Assembly: GCF_037482845.1 (NCBI RefSeq)
Contig: NZ_JBBHJW010000012.1
Span: 124,001 to 188,000 of the forward strand
Direction: 5' to 3'
DNA: 64,000 nt
Source of the DNA: Paucibacter_B soli
Lineage (GTDB): Bacteria; Pseudomonadota; Gammaproteobacteria; Burkholderiales; Burkholderiaceae_C
Each line of letters begins with the position of its first letter. Position 1 is the first letter of the stretch. A program made the position numbers and the translations under genes. The notes below the pieces were generated by a model. The model searched no databases, was not told where the DNA came from, and saw nothing but the letters and a program-made list of their open reading frames with translations. Shown here one piece after another: positions 41,488-50,150 of the stretch.

Positions 41488-44286
41488 TCAGGGCGCTCGC
41501 AGTGGCAGCTCCAGCGTGAAGCGGCTGCCCTGCCCCGGCTCGCTGCTGACGCGGATGCGCCCGCCCAGCAGGGTCTCGACGATGTTGTGGCAGATCGACA
41601 GCCCCAGGCCACTGCCGCCCTGGCCGAATTTGGTGGTGAAGAAGGGCTCGAAGACGCGCTCCTGCACGGCCGCGCTCATGCCCTGGCCGTTGTCGGCCAC
41701 CCACAGCGCCAGGCGGTCGGGGCCCAGGGCCTGGGCGCCGAGCTCGATCCGCCCGTCGTCGCGGCCCTCGAAGGCATGGGCCATGGCATTGTTGATGAGT
41801 ATCAACAGCACCTGCCCCACCTCGCCGGGGTAACCGTCCATGCGCAGCTCTGCGGGCACTTGCAGGGTCAGCGTGAGGCCGGCGCGGCGCAGCGCCAGGC
41901 CCATGGTCTGCGCGCATTGCTCGCACAGCTGGGCCAGCGAGAATGCGCGCCTTTGCTCGGCGCTGCGGTCCACCGCCACCTGCTTGAAGCTGCGCACCAG
42001 CGAGGCCGCCGCGTCCATGCTGCGCTCGATCACCTCCAGGCCCTGCACATGCTGGTCGGCAAAGCGCTGCCAGTCCGAGCGCCGCAGCGCACCCTGCGCC
42101 AGTTTGGCGTTGAACTCGCGCGCGCTGCCCAGCAGGGTGCTAGCCAGCAGCAGGCTGTTGCCGATCGGCGTGTTCAGCTCATGCGCCACGCCGGCCACCA
42201 TCGAGCCCAGCGCGGCGAGCTTCTCCTGCGCCATCACATGGCGCTGCAGATCGGACAGACGCCGGTAGGCGCGCGCATTGTCGAGCGCGATCGCCGCGTA
42301 GGCGCCCAGGCTGCGGAAGGCCAGGGTCTCGCGTTCGCCATAGGCCGGCAGATGCAGCGATTGCACCGTGATCACGCCGATCACGCGCTCGCCCACCCGC
42401 AGCGGGGCGAACATCATCGCCTGCATGGCGCTGGTGCCGGGCACCTGGTAATGCTCGCGCGGCAGATCGGCGCTGGTGAGGACGAGCTCGCGCGCCTCGC
42501 GCACGCAGCGCGCCGAGTAGCTGCGCGCGTCGTCCAGCGCAATGGGCGGGTCGACAAAGGGCTGGCCATCCTCCATGCCGAAGGCGCAGTAGAGCTGGGT
42601 GCCGCCCTCGTCGAGCAGGTAGACCGCCATGCTGTCGACCTCGATGAGCGCATGCACATGGCGCTCCAGCACGGCCAGCACGCGTTCGGTCTCAAGCTCG
42701 GCGGTGAGCTCGCGCCCGACCTCGCTGAGATTGAGCAGCACCTCGTGCGTGCCGCGCAGGGCCTGGAAGCGCGCCGCCTCCGATTCGGCCAGCTGGCGCA
42801 GATGCTCGCTGTCGGCGCGCGCCCGTTCGATCTGGTGATGGGTGTGCAGCGCCAGCGAACGCTGGCCTGCCTCCTCGGTGAAGCGTTGCTGGCGCAGCAC
42901 GCCGGCGCGTTGCGACAGCTCGTACGCCTGCCGGTAGCCGCCCGCCAGCGCATGGGCACGCGCCGCCGCCTCCAGCAACTGGGGCGGCGGCACAAAGCCC
43001 TCGACGGCCTCGGCACGCGCTATGGCCTGCTGATAGCAATGCAGGGCCTGCTGCGGCGAGCCGGTATCGGCCAGGCTCACCTCGCCCAGGATCCAGAGCA
43101 GATCGACGCTGGTTTCCAGCTGGCCTTGCGCCAGCTGCAGGCCCGCCTCGGCAGCGCTGCGCGCCTCGGCATGGCGGCCCAGCGCCAGCAGCGCGCGCGC
43201 GCGCCCCAGCAGCGCGTCGATCTTCAGATCGTTGGCATCGGCATGCAAGGCGCGCTGCATCAGCGCGTCGAAGGCCTGCAGCGCCGCCTCGGTGCGGCCA
43301 TCGTCCTGCTCGGTATGGGCCAGGTATTTGAGCGCCAGCGCGGCGGTGCGCGAGGCCGGATGCGGGCCCAGCATGCGCAGGCAATCCTGCAGCTGCGCGC
43401 GCGCCTCGTCGCGGCGCCCCAGTCGCCTGAGCGTCTCGCCTGTCTGCGCCATGCACAGCGCCATCGAGGCCGGCCAGCCGGCCTCGCGCGCCAGCGTCAG
43501 GCCGCGCGTCAGCCATTCCATCGCGGCCTGGAACTCGCTCATGCCCCAGTAGGCGCGGCCGAGGTTGCTGGCCAATGCGATGGCGCGGCGCAACTGGCCG
43601 GTCTGCTGCGAGAGCTCGAAGGCCCGCGTCATGGCGGCGATGGCGCCGGGAAACTCGGCGCCCATGCCCGCCACCAGGCCCTGCAGATCGGCCACGGCGG
43701 CGCCCACCACCGGGCTCAGGCTCTCGACGTCCAGGCCCAGCAGCGCCGCCCAGGTCTGGCGCGCGCCGGAGAGCTCGCGAAAGGCATCGGCCCGGCCCTG
43801 CACCGCCTGCAGCAACAGCAGGCGCTCGCCATCGCCGGCGCGCCGGGCGCAGTCCATGCCCTGGCCCAGCTCGGCATGCGCCCGCTGCATCTCGCCCTGG
43901 TCGGCCGCCAGCGTGGCGGCGAGGAGATGGGCGTCGGCGCAGCCGATCTCGTCCTGCTGCGCCCGCAAGCCGCTCAGCGCCGCGTCCAGCAGCGCGCGCG
44001 CCGCCTCCAAATCCATCGCCTGCAGCGCCAGCTCGGCGCGCACCAGCTGCATGCGCGCGCGCCAGGCGGCCTGCGCGGGCACCGGCCAGCCGGAGCCCGC
44101 CAGGCCCTGCTCGACCTGCTCGGCCAGCCGCTGTGCACACACGCCGTCGCATTGGCGCAAGGCCCAGGCCAGCTGTGCCTGCAGGCCCAGGCTCGGGCCC
44201 TGCTGCAAGGCCTGCTCCAGCCGCGCGCGTTCTTCCGCCGGCAGGAAAAGCGGGGGTGCGGCGGGCGCGCTCATCGCCATGCTCAT
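41488..44286 (-). CDS. TPR-GAF sensor histidine kinase, copy 2
   Basis: 932 residues, cytoplasmic. N-terminal TPR-like helices (about 20-480), GAF domain (about 530-680), phospho-His helix with MVAGVAHELNTPIGN and an HATPase domain with LILINNAMAHAF, DNGQGM and GGSGLGLSI. The last 10 residues and much of the GAF and kinase domains match copy 1 downstream, so the pair arose by tandem duplication. Its ATG overlaps the stop of the hydroxyacid dehydrogenase gene (TGATG), putting it in the thiL-pgpA-pncC operon. No partner regulator is nearby. Confidence 0.88.
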   Translation of the reverse strand: MSMAMSAPAAPPLFLPAEERARLEQALQQGPSLGLQAQLAWALRQCDGVCAQRLAEQVEQGLAGSGWPVPAQAAWRARMQLVRAELALQAMDLEAARALLDAALSGLRAQQDEIGCADAHLLAATLAADQGEMQRAHAELGQGMDCARRAGDGERLLLLQAVQGRADAFRELSGARQTWAALLGLDVESLSPVVGAAVADLQGLVAGMGAEFPGAIAAMTRAFELSQQTGQLRRAIALASNLGRAYWGMSEFQAAMEWLTRGLTLAREAGWPASMALCMAQTGETLRRLGRRDEARAQLQDCLRMLGPHPASRTAALALKYLAHTEQDDGRTEAALQAFDALMQRALHADANDLKIDALLGRARALLALGRHAEARSAAEAGLQLAQGQLETSVDLLWILGEVSLADTGSPQQALHCYQQAIARAEAVEGFVPPPQLLEAAARAHALAGGYRQAYELSQRAGVLRQQRFTEEAGQRSLALHTHHQIERARADSEHLRQLAESEAARFQALRGTHEVLLNLSEVGRELTAELETERVLAVLERHVHALIEVDSMAVYLLDEGGTQLYCAFGMEDGQPFVDPPIALDDARSYSARCVREARELVLTSADLPREHYQVPGTSAMQAMMFAPLRVGERVIGVITVQSLHLPAYGERETLAFRSLGAYAAIALDNARAYRRLSDLQRHVMAQEKLAALGSMVAGVAHELNTPIGNSLLLASTLLGSAREFNAKLAQGALRRSDWQRFADQHVQGLEVIERSMDAAASLVRSFKQVAVDRSAEQRRAFSLAQLCEQCAQTMGLALRRAGLTLTLQVPAELRMDGYPGEVGQVLLILINNAMAHAFEGRDDGRIELGAQALGPDRLALWVADNGQGMSAAVQERVFEPFFTTKFGQGGSGLGLSICHNIVETLLGGRIRVSSEPGQGSRFTLELPLRAP

Positions 44287-45227
44287 CAGTAGCCGCGCAT
44301 GCGTGCCACCAGATGCTGCAGCGGCGCGCCGCGGCGCAGCGCCGCCAGGTTCTCGGCCACCACCAGCGCGGCGCTGCGCGCATCGGTCTGCGCCGCCGTA
44401 TGCGGCAGCACGGTCACGCGCGGATGGCGCCAGAAGCGATGCGCGGGCGGCAGCGGCTCGACGGCGAATACGTCCAGCAGCGCATGGCCGATCTGGCCGC
44501 TGTCCAGCGCCGCCAGCAGGGCGGCCTCATCGACATGGGCGCCGCGCGCCAGGTTCACCAAACTGGCGCCCGGCTTGCACGCGGCCAGGCGCGGCGCATC
44601 GAAAAAACCCTGCGTCTGCGGCGTCAGCGGCAGCAGGTTGATGAGGGTGTCGGCGCCGGCCAGGGCCTCGGCCAGCCCGGCCTCGCCATGCCAGCAACGC
44701 ACGCCGTCCAGCCGGCGCGGGCTGCGGCTCCAGCCGCCCACCGCATAGCCCTGCGAGGCCAGCGCGGTGGCGACGCGCCCGCCCAATTCGCCCAGGCCCA
44801 GCACCAGCACCGACCATTCCTGCGCGCGCAGCTGCGGCAGCGGCCGCCACAAGGCCTCACGCTGCTGCGCCTGCAGGCGCAAGAAGCCGCGGTGCAGCCC
44901 CAGCACCGCCCACAGCGCGGTGTGCACCATGGCCTCGTGCATGGCCGGGTCGACCATGCGCGCCAGCGGCGCCTCGGCGGGCAGCGTCGGGTCGCCAAGC
45001 AGCTTGTCCACCCCCGCCCAGAGCGACTGGATCAGGCGCAGATTCGGCAGGCCCTGCAGGCTGCCATGGGGCGGATTGGCGACGATGGCGGCCTCCACCG
45101 CGGCCGCCTCGGCGGCATTGCGCGGCGGCTCCAGCAACCATTCCTCGCCGGGCATGGCGGCCTGCAAGGCCTGCAGCCAGGCCTGCTGCTCGCCCTCGGC
45201 CCAACGCCCCAGCAACAAAAGACTCAT
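44286..45227 (-). CDS. D-2-hydroxyacid dehydrogenase (GhrA-like)
   Basis: 313 residues. The NAD(P)-binding motif is LGLGELGGRVA (near residue 150). The catalytic set is R in NLARGAHVDE, E in FAVEPLP and H in LPHTAAQT, all in order. Family members reduce glyoxylate or hydroxypyruvate, or oxidise other D-2-hydroxyacids. The ATG at 45227 overlaps the pncC stop. An upstream ATG at 45368 lies within pncC and is rejected. Confidence 0.9.
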   Translation of the reverse strand: MSLLLLGRWAEGEQQAWLQALQAAMPGEEWLLEPPRNAAEAAAVEAAIVANPPHGSLQGLPNLRLIQSLWAGVDKLLGDPTLPAEAPLARMVDPAMHEAMVHTALWAVLGLHRGFLRLQAQQREALWRPLPQLRAQEWSVLVLGLGELGGRVATALASQGYAVGGWSRSPRRLDGVRCWHGEAGLAEALAGADTLINLLPLTPQTQGFFDAPRLAACKPGASLVNLARGAHVDEAALLAALDSGQIGHALLDVFAVEPLPPAHRFWRHPRVTVLPHTAAQTDARSAALVVAENLAALRRGAPLQHLVARMRGY

Positions 45228-45727
45228 CAGCTGTCCCGGTCCTCCAGGGCCTCGCACAGGGCCGTCAGGCCGGCGCGCACGGTGGCCATGCGCACTTCGC
45301 AGCGATCGCCCGGGAACAGCTCCTTCCACACACGCACCGGCTTGCCGGCATGCACGAGCGCCAGCCACACCGTGCCCACCGGCTTGCCCTCGCTACCGCC
45401 GCTGGGGCCGGCGATGCCGGTGACGGCCAGCGCCCAGTCGATCGGCGCATGCGCCATCAGGCCGCGCGCCATGTGCTGGGCCACCTCGCCGCTGACCGAG
45501 CCATGCAGCGCGATCAGCGCCGCCGGCACGCCCAGCAGCTCGGTCTTGGCCTGGTCGCTATAGCTCACCACGCCACGCTCGAACCATTCGCTGGAGCCAG
45601 CCAGGCTGGTGCAGGCGGCGGCGATCAGGCCGCCGGTGCAGGACTCGGCCGTGCCCATGCGCTCGCGGCGCTGTATCAGGGCCAGGGCAATGCGATCGAT
45701 CAGCTCGGACTCGTCGGGGAACAACAT
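45227..45727 (-). CDS. pncC: Nicotinamide-nucleotide amidohydrolase (CinA C-terminal family)
   Basis: 166 residues, the stand-alone CinA C-terminal domain. The catalytic serine and GG pair are in GTAESCTGGLIAA (near residue 30), and the family motif LAVTGIAGPSGGSEGKPVGTVW is present. It deamidates NMN to NaMN in NAD recycling. The ATG at 45727 follows the pgpA stop by five bases. Confidence 0.94.
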   Translation of the reverse strand: MLFPDESELIDRIALALIQRRERMGTAESCTGGLIAAACTSLAGSSEWFERGVVSYSDQAKTELLGVPAALIALHGSVSGEVAQHMARGLMAHAPIDWALAVTGIAGPSGGSEGKPVGTVWLALVHAGKPVRVWKELFPGDRCEVRMATVRAGLTALCEALEDRDS

Positions 45728-45732
45728 GATGT

Positions 45733-46278
45733 TCAGCCTCCAAAAATAGCGCGCCACAGCGCCAACACGACTAGGGTACAGCCAGCCGCGACGAAATCGT
45801 CGAACAGGATGCCGAATCCCTGCGCCCAGCTGACGGCCACGCCACGCTCGCCCTTGAACAAGCGGTCGGCCCAGCCGACGGGGCCAGGTTTTGCCGCGTC
45901 GAAGAAACGGAACAGCGCAAAGGCCGCGGCCTGGCCCCAGAAGCCCGTTGGCATGACCAGCACCAGCACCAGCCAGAAGGCCAACACCTCGTCCCAGACG
46001 ATCGCGCCCGGGTCCGGGGTGCGCAGATGGCGTGCGGTGACGGTGCAGGCCCACCAGCCGATCAGCGTGCCCAGGCCTATCACCCAGGCCCATAGCGCCG
46101 GCGTGAGCCAAACGTTCAGGAGCACAAAGGCCAGCCAGGCCCACAGCGTGCCCGCCGTGCCCGGTGCCTTGGGCGAGAGTCCGCTGCCAAAGCCCAGCGC
46201 CAGCCAATGCGCCGGATGCTCCAGCATGAAGGCGGCGCTGGCGCGGCGTGGGGCCAGGTCGTTTGCGTCGTCGTTCAT
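45733..46278 (-). CDS. pgpA: Phosphatidylglycerophosphatase A
   Basis: 181 residues with four hydrophobic segments. Family signatures are GFGSGLSPKAPGTAGTLWAW (near residue 30), DPGAIVWDEVLAFW (acidic active site) and KPGPVGWADR. It removes phosphate from phosphatidylglycerophosphate to make phosphatidylglycerol in the inner membrane. The ATG overlaps the thiL stop (ATGA). The thiL-pgpA-pncC order is common in proteobacteria. Confidence 0.95.
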   Translation of the reverse strand: MNDDANDLAPRRASAAFMLEHPAHWLALGFGSGLSPKAPGTAGTLWAWLAFVLLNVWLTPALWAWVIGLGTLIGWWACTVTARHLRTPDPGAIVWDEVLAFWLVLVLVMPTGFWGQAAAFALFRFFDAAKPGPVGWADRLFKGERGVAVSWAQGFGILFDDFVAAGCTLVVLALWRAIFGG

Positions 46279-47255
46279 GCTGTCTTGAAGTGATCGAAGG
46301 AAGGCATGGCCAGCGGCAAGACCTGGCCCTGGGCGTCGAGCAGGCGCAGGCCCGGCTCGGCCTCGATGCGGCCGATGCGGGTGACCGGCGTGGCCGCCCG
46401 CGCGGCTGCGGCCTCCACGTCGGCGCGCCGGCCAGGCGCTGCGGTGAACACGAGTTCGTAGTCGTCGCCGCCGCTGAGCGTGCACATGCGCTGCAGGGCC
46501 AGGTCTTGCGCGGCCAGGATGTCGCTGCGCGGCAGCGCATCCACCTTCAGGCGGGCACCGACGCCGGAACGATTGAGGATATGGCTCAGATCGCCGCACA
46601 GGCCGTCCGACACGTCGATGGCGCTGCTGGCCAGGCCGCGCAGCGCCTGGCCCAGGGCCACGCGCGGCTGTGGCAATTCCATCGCGCGGCGCACGCGTTC
46701 AAACGCATCGCCCGGCAGCGCCTGCGCGCCGCGGAATACTTCCAGCGCCAGGCGCGCATCGCCCAGCGTGCTGCCCGAGACATAGATGTCATCGCCGGCC
46801 TGCGCGCCACTGCGCAGCAAGGCCTGGCCGCGTGGCACCTCGCCCATCACCGTGATGCAAATGTTCAGCGGCCCGGCCGTCGTGTCGCCACCCACCAGGG
46901 CAATGCCATGCGCCTGCGCCAGCGCGAACAGCCCGCGTGCAAAGCCGGCCAGAAAAACCTCGTCGGCGCGTGGCAGGCTCAAGGCCAGGGTGAAGGCCCG
47001 CGGCGTGGCGCCGCAGGCCGCCAGATCGCTCAGATTCACCGCCAGCGCCTTGTGCCCCAGGCGCTCCGGCGCCACCGTGGAGAGGAAATGCCGCCCCTCC
47101 ACCAACATGTCGCTGGACACCAGCCACTGCATGCCCGGCGTCGGATTGATGACCGCACAGTCATCGCCAATGCCCACCGGCACTTCATCATCATCCGCCG
47201 CCAGCCGGCCCTGGCCCTCAAGAAAGAAGCGCTGGATCAGATCGAATTCACCCAT
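46275..47255 (-). CDS. thiL: Thiamine-monophosphate kinase
   Basis: 326 residues, PurM-like ATP-grasp fold. Motifs are MGEFDLIQRFF at the start, GIGDDCAV (Mg/ATP), the SSDMLVEGRHF segment, NLSDLAACGATP, the loop VGGDTTAG and DVSDGLCGDL. It makes thiamine diphosphate from thiamine phosphate. The ATG at 47255 is chosen because family proteins start MGEF. Eight consecutive Cs on the coding strand lie immediately before it, leaving no normal Shine-Dalgarno sequence. Confidence 0.95.
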   Translation of the reverse strand: MGEFDLIQRFFLEGQGRLAADDDEVPVGIGDDCAVINPTPGMQWLVSSDMLVEGRHFLSTVAPERLGHKALAVNLSDLAACGATPRAFTLALSLPRADEVFLAGFARGLFALAQAHGIALVGGDTTAGPLNICITVMGEVPRGQALLRSGAQAGDDIYVSGSTLGDARLALEVFRGAQALPGDAFERVRRAMELPQPRVALGQALRGLASSAIDVSDGLCGDLSHILNRSGVGARLKVDALPRSDILAAQDLALQRMCTLSGGDDYELVFTAAPGRRADVEAAAARAATPVTRIGRIEAEPGLRLLDAQGQVLPLAMPSFDHFKTA

Positions 47256-47272
47256 GGGGGGGGATTGTGTCA

Positions 47273-47302
47273 GGGCGGGGGGGCGGGCGGCGGGACCGGG
47301 GG
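47273..47302 (+). repeat. G-rich tract with quadruplex-forming pattern
   Basis: The plus strand has GGG, a run of seven Gs, GGG, GGG and five Gs, separated by loops of 1-4 bases. This satisfies the G3+N1-7 quadruplex pattern. Eight more Gs lie at 47256-47263, directly against the thiL start codon. The tract sits upstream of thiL (minus) and of the carboxypeptidase gene (plus). Confidence 0.6.
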
Positions 47303-47344
47303 CAGCAATAGGCTGATCTGAGTCGCTCGCGGTCCGGTGCCTGA
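47301..47344. repeat. Direct repeat, left copy
   Basis: A 44-base segment containing the core TCTGAGTCGCTCGCGGT matches 48780-48823 at about 37 of 44 positions in the same orientation. Together they flank the carboxypeptidase gene. Confidence 0.65.
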
Positions 47345-47477
47345 ACTGCAGCAAGCGCCACCACAATCGGCAGAGTCACTCCATTGGCACAATGCCCCAT
47401 CTGGCCGCATTGCGCCCCGTGCCGTTGCCAGCCCTTTCATGCTCCCAGCCGTCGCCCTTTTGAAAAAGCACCTCTCG

Positions 47478-48731
47478 ATGAATTCGCGCTTCCACTCCGC
47501 CTTCCGGCTTTCCGTCGTGCTTGCCAGCGCCTTCTTGGTCGCGGCGCCCACGACGGCCCTCAGCGCCCCGCACGCCAAGCCGCGCGCCGCCGCGCACAAA
47601 CAAAAAAAGGCCACTGCCCCCGCCGAACCCGCGATGACCACCGACGCCAACGGGCAGTCGGTGCCGGTCCTCGCCAACAAGGCCTGGGTGCTGATGGATT
47701 TCAATACCGGGCAGCTGCTGGCCTCGTCGAACCCGGACGAGCCGCTGCCGCCGGCGTCCCTGACCAAGATGATGACCAGCTACCTGGTCGAGCAGGCGCT
47801 CAAGAGCGGCAAGGTCAAGCCGGGCGATCCGGTCACCATGAGCCTCAGCGCCTGGTGCCGCGGCGGCAAGGAGGGTGACAGCTGCATGTTCGTGCCTCTC
47901 AACGCGCAGGCGTCCCTGATGGACATGCTGCGCGGCGTGGTCATTGCCAGCGGCAACGACGCCTCCAAGGCCTTGGCAGAACACATTGGCGGCTCCGAGC
48001 CCGGCTTCGTGGCGATGATGAACACCGAGGCGAAGAAACTGGGCATGAGCAAGACCCAATTCGCGAACTCGGCCGGCCTGCCCGACCCCAACAACAAGGC
48101 ATCGGCACGCGACCTGGCGGTGCTGGCGGCCGCCATCATCCGCAACAGCGCCGAGTACTACCCCATCTACGCCGAGCGGGAGTTCAGCTACAACGGCATC
48201 AAGCAAGGCAACCGCAATGCGCTGCTGTACACCGACCCCACGGTCGACGGACTCAAGACCGGGCACACCGACGAAGCGGGCTACTGCCTGACCGCATCGG
48301 CCAAGCGCAACGGCATGCGCCTGATCTCGGTCATCATGAATGCCGACAGCAAGCAGGCCCGCGCCGACCAGACGCGCGTGCTGTTCAACTGGGGCTACGC
48401 GAACTTCGAGCAAGCGTCCCCCGCACAGGCGGGCGCGACGCTCGCCAGCGCGAAGGTCACCTACGGCGTGGCGCCCATGGTCAATGCAGGCATTGCACAG
48501 CCATGGACGCTGGTACTGCCCAAGGGACAGGCGGCCGCCGTCAAGACGGCCATCACGCTAAATCCGGCCATCGAGGCGCCGATCGCCAAGGGCGCCGTGA
48601 TCGGCAAGGTCGTCGCCACGGCCAACGGAAAGCAACTCGGCGAGGCCCCCCTCGTCGCGCTCGCTGACGTGGAGCGCGCGGGCTTCTTCGAGCGTTTGCG
48701 TCAGCGCGTTGTCGGCTGGTTCTCGAAGTAA
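47478..48731 (+). CDS. D-alanyl-D-alanine carboxypeptidase (PBP5/6 family)
   Basis: 417 residues with a signal peptide (cleavage near residue 30) and a basic, Ala-rich linker. The penicillin-binding motifs are all present: S94LTK, S158GN and K260TG. The C-terminal domain (about 310-400) and amphipathic end helix ERLRQRVVGWFSK match DacA/DacC membrane anchors. It trims the terminal D-Ala from peptidoglycan pentapeptides. ATG 47478 gives the proper signal peptide; an in-frame ATG at 47439 is an alternative. The gene lies between imperfect direct repeats and is not close enough to neighbours to be in their operons. Confidence 0.93.
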   Translation: MNSRFHSAFRLSVVLASAFLVAAPTTALSAPHAKPRAAAHKQKKATAPAEPAMTTDANGQSVPVLANKAWVLMDFNTGQLLASSNPDEPLPPASLTKMMTSYLVEQALKSGKVKPGDPVTMSLSAWCRGGKEGDSCMFVPLNAQASLMDMLRGVVIASGNDASKALAEHIGGSEPGFVAMMNTEAKKLGMSKTQFANSAGLPDPNNKASARDLAVLAAAIIRNSAEYYPIYAEREFSYNGIKQGNRNALLYTDPTVDGLKTGHTDEAGYCLTASAKRNGMRLISVIMNADSKQARADQTRVLFNWGYANFEQASPAQAGATLASAKVTYGVAPMVNAGIAQPWTLVLPKGQAAAVKTAITLNPAIEAPIAKGAVIGKVVATANGKQLGEAPLVALADVERAGFFERLRQRVVGWFSK

Positions 48732-48779
48732 GGCAGCTGGGGAGTGGCGGCGGCGAGCTATCGCTGTCAAGCGCGACCG

Positions 48780-48823
48780 GCGCCAACAGGCTGGTCTGAG
48801 TCGTTCGCGGTTCAGTGCCTGAG
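48780..48823. repeat. Direct repeat, right copy
   Basis: Partner of the repeat at 47301-47344, starting 48 bases after the carboxypeptidase stop. A shorter piece (GGCTGGTCTGAG) occurs again at about 50349-50360. Confidence 0.65.
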
Positions 48824-48951
48824 CGACCGCGCCAGCCAAGACCAGCCATTCAGCTCCGCTGGCGTGACAGGCTCAATTCGCTGCGAAGCAGTCGTCGAGC
48901 TTGCCAGCCCAGCCGACTGGATTGGGTCGATGGCGGGCAGCCAGGGCAGGG

Positions 48952-49641
48952 CTAGAGCGGCGGGAAGGGATTCACGCCATCCGTGGGCAACTTGTGCATG
49001 CAGGCAACGAACAGCGGGTTGACGAGCCATCCATCGAGCCACTGCCGTACCGATGGCAAGTCCAGCCTCGCAAACCATCCCGGCTCCACGGCGGCGAACT
49101 GGCGAACGAAGGGCAGCACGGCCAAGTCGGTGGCGCACGGCGTGGCCCCTCCCAGGTAGGACGCCTTGTGCAGCCGTGCCTCAAGCGGCTCCAGAAGCAC
49201 TCCCAGTGCCCTGTCGCGGTGTTCGTCTGGGGTGAGCATCTCATTTGCGTACCGTTGGGGGTACTTCCAGCGGTCCAGGTGACGCTTGAAATCGCCGTCA
49301 TTTCGCTGCACAAGGTCAAGGTTCGCAGGCGACTGCGCCCTCGCCCACCAACCCTGTGCATCGGGTGCTGCCAGCGCCCAGCGCATGATGTCCCAACTCT
49401 CCTCGATCACGCAGCCATCGGGCAAGTGCAGCACCGGCACCGTAGCTTTGGGAGACAAGGCCAGCAAGCTTGCCGGCTTGTCGCGCAAGCTGACCTCCGC
49501 TGCCTCGAAGACCTGTCCAGCTTGCAGCAACGCCATTCGAGCGCGCATCGCATAGGGGCAGCGGCGAAAGGTGTAGAGCCGAGGCAAGAGCGGGCCTGAG
49601 GCGCAGAGAGGTGCCCGCGGCGTCAGCGTCGATGGGTGCAT
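48952..49641 (-). CDS. Glutathione S-transferase with glutaredoxin-like N-terminus
   Basis: 229 residues. RRCPYAMRARMAL (C28) is a thioredoxin-fold active site of the CPYA type, like glutaredoxin-2-related GSTs. KATVPVLHLPDG is the cis-Pro glutathione site and EESWDIMRWAL follows. The remainder is an all-helical GST domain. The ATG at 49641 is preferred over a GTG at 49680 that overlaps the upstream gene. It follows the GreA/GreB-family gene by 26 bases. Likely function is redox repair or thiol transfer; the substrate is unknown. Confidence 0.85.
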   Translation of the reverse strand: MHPSTLTPRAPLCASGPLLPRLYTFRRCPYAMRARMALLQAGQVFEAAEVSLRDKPASLLALSPKATVPVLHLPDGCVIEESWDIMRWALAAPDAQGWWARAQSPANLDLVQRNDGDFKRHLDRWKYPQRYANEMLTPDEHRDRALGVLLEPLEARLHKASYLGGATPCATDLAVLPFVRQFAAVEPGWFARLDLPSVRQWLDGWLVNPLFVACMHKLPTDGVNPFPPL

Positions 49642-49667
49642 GGGTGTGGCGTGAACTTGCTGGCGGC

Positions 49668-50150
49668 TCAATGAACCCACAGCACCTCGAACTGCTGTCG
49701 GATGGGCGCCCCCTCTATTGACACCTCATCACCCTCGTATTTGCCCAACATGGCCTTGCCCAGGGGGGCTTCGCTGCTAATGACCTGAACGACCTGAGTG
49801 CCATTGACCAACTTCATGCTGCCTCCAGCCGGGCCGAGAAGGAACTGTTGCTGCTTGTCGTCGGCATCGACGAGGCAAACCAGCGCGCCAACCTGAATGC
49901 CTTTGTCGGCATCGTAGGCACATGGACGGAATTGGCGCCAATTGGCCATCGCCTGGCGGATGGCTTCGGCGCGACGAGCTTGGCCGGTGGCCAGATAGGC
50001 AGCTTCAAGACCGAGCGTGTCGTACTTGTTCTCGGCGATGTTCTCTTCGTGTGTTGCCGTTTCATGCGCCACCCGCGCGGCCTCGTCGGCTTGCAGCAGG
50101 TCTTCGGCAAGCCGCTCCAGAACCTGCTGTTGCAGCAAGAATTTATCCAT
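49668..50150 (-). CDS. GreA/GreB-family transcript factor
   Basis: 160 residues. Residues about 1-75 form a helical hairpin (coiled coil). Residues 85-160 match the GreA/GreB C-terminal FKBP-like domain: VGALVCLVDADDKQQQFLLGPAGG, then VISSEAPLGKAMLGKYEGDEVSIE. The tip of the hairpin reads ATHEENIAENKYDTLGLEAAYLA, with acidic residues but not the standard GreA sequence. It may be a Gre-like factor with altered activity, comparable to Rnk or Gfh-type proteins. An upstream in-frame start at 50204 is rejected because family proteins begin near MDKFLL. Confidence 0.8.
   Translation of the reverse strand: MDKFLLQQQVLERLAEDLLQADEAARVAHETATHEENIAENKYDTLGLEAAYLATGQARRAEAIRQAMANWRQFRPCAYDADKGIQVGALVCLVDADDKQQQFLLGPAGGSMKLVNGTQVVQVISSEAPLGKAMLGKYEGDEVSIEGAPIRQQFEVLWVH

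Noticed and set aside
41587..44292. 901-residue plus-strand ORF opposite the second TPR-GAF kinase, and a similar one at 39582-41519
   Set aside because: Both are antisense to well-supported kinase genes and have biased, non-protein-like composition.
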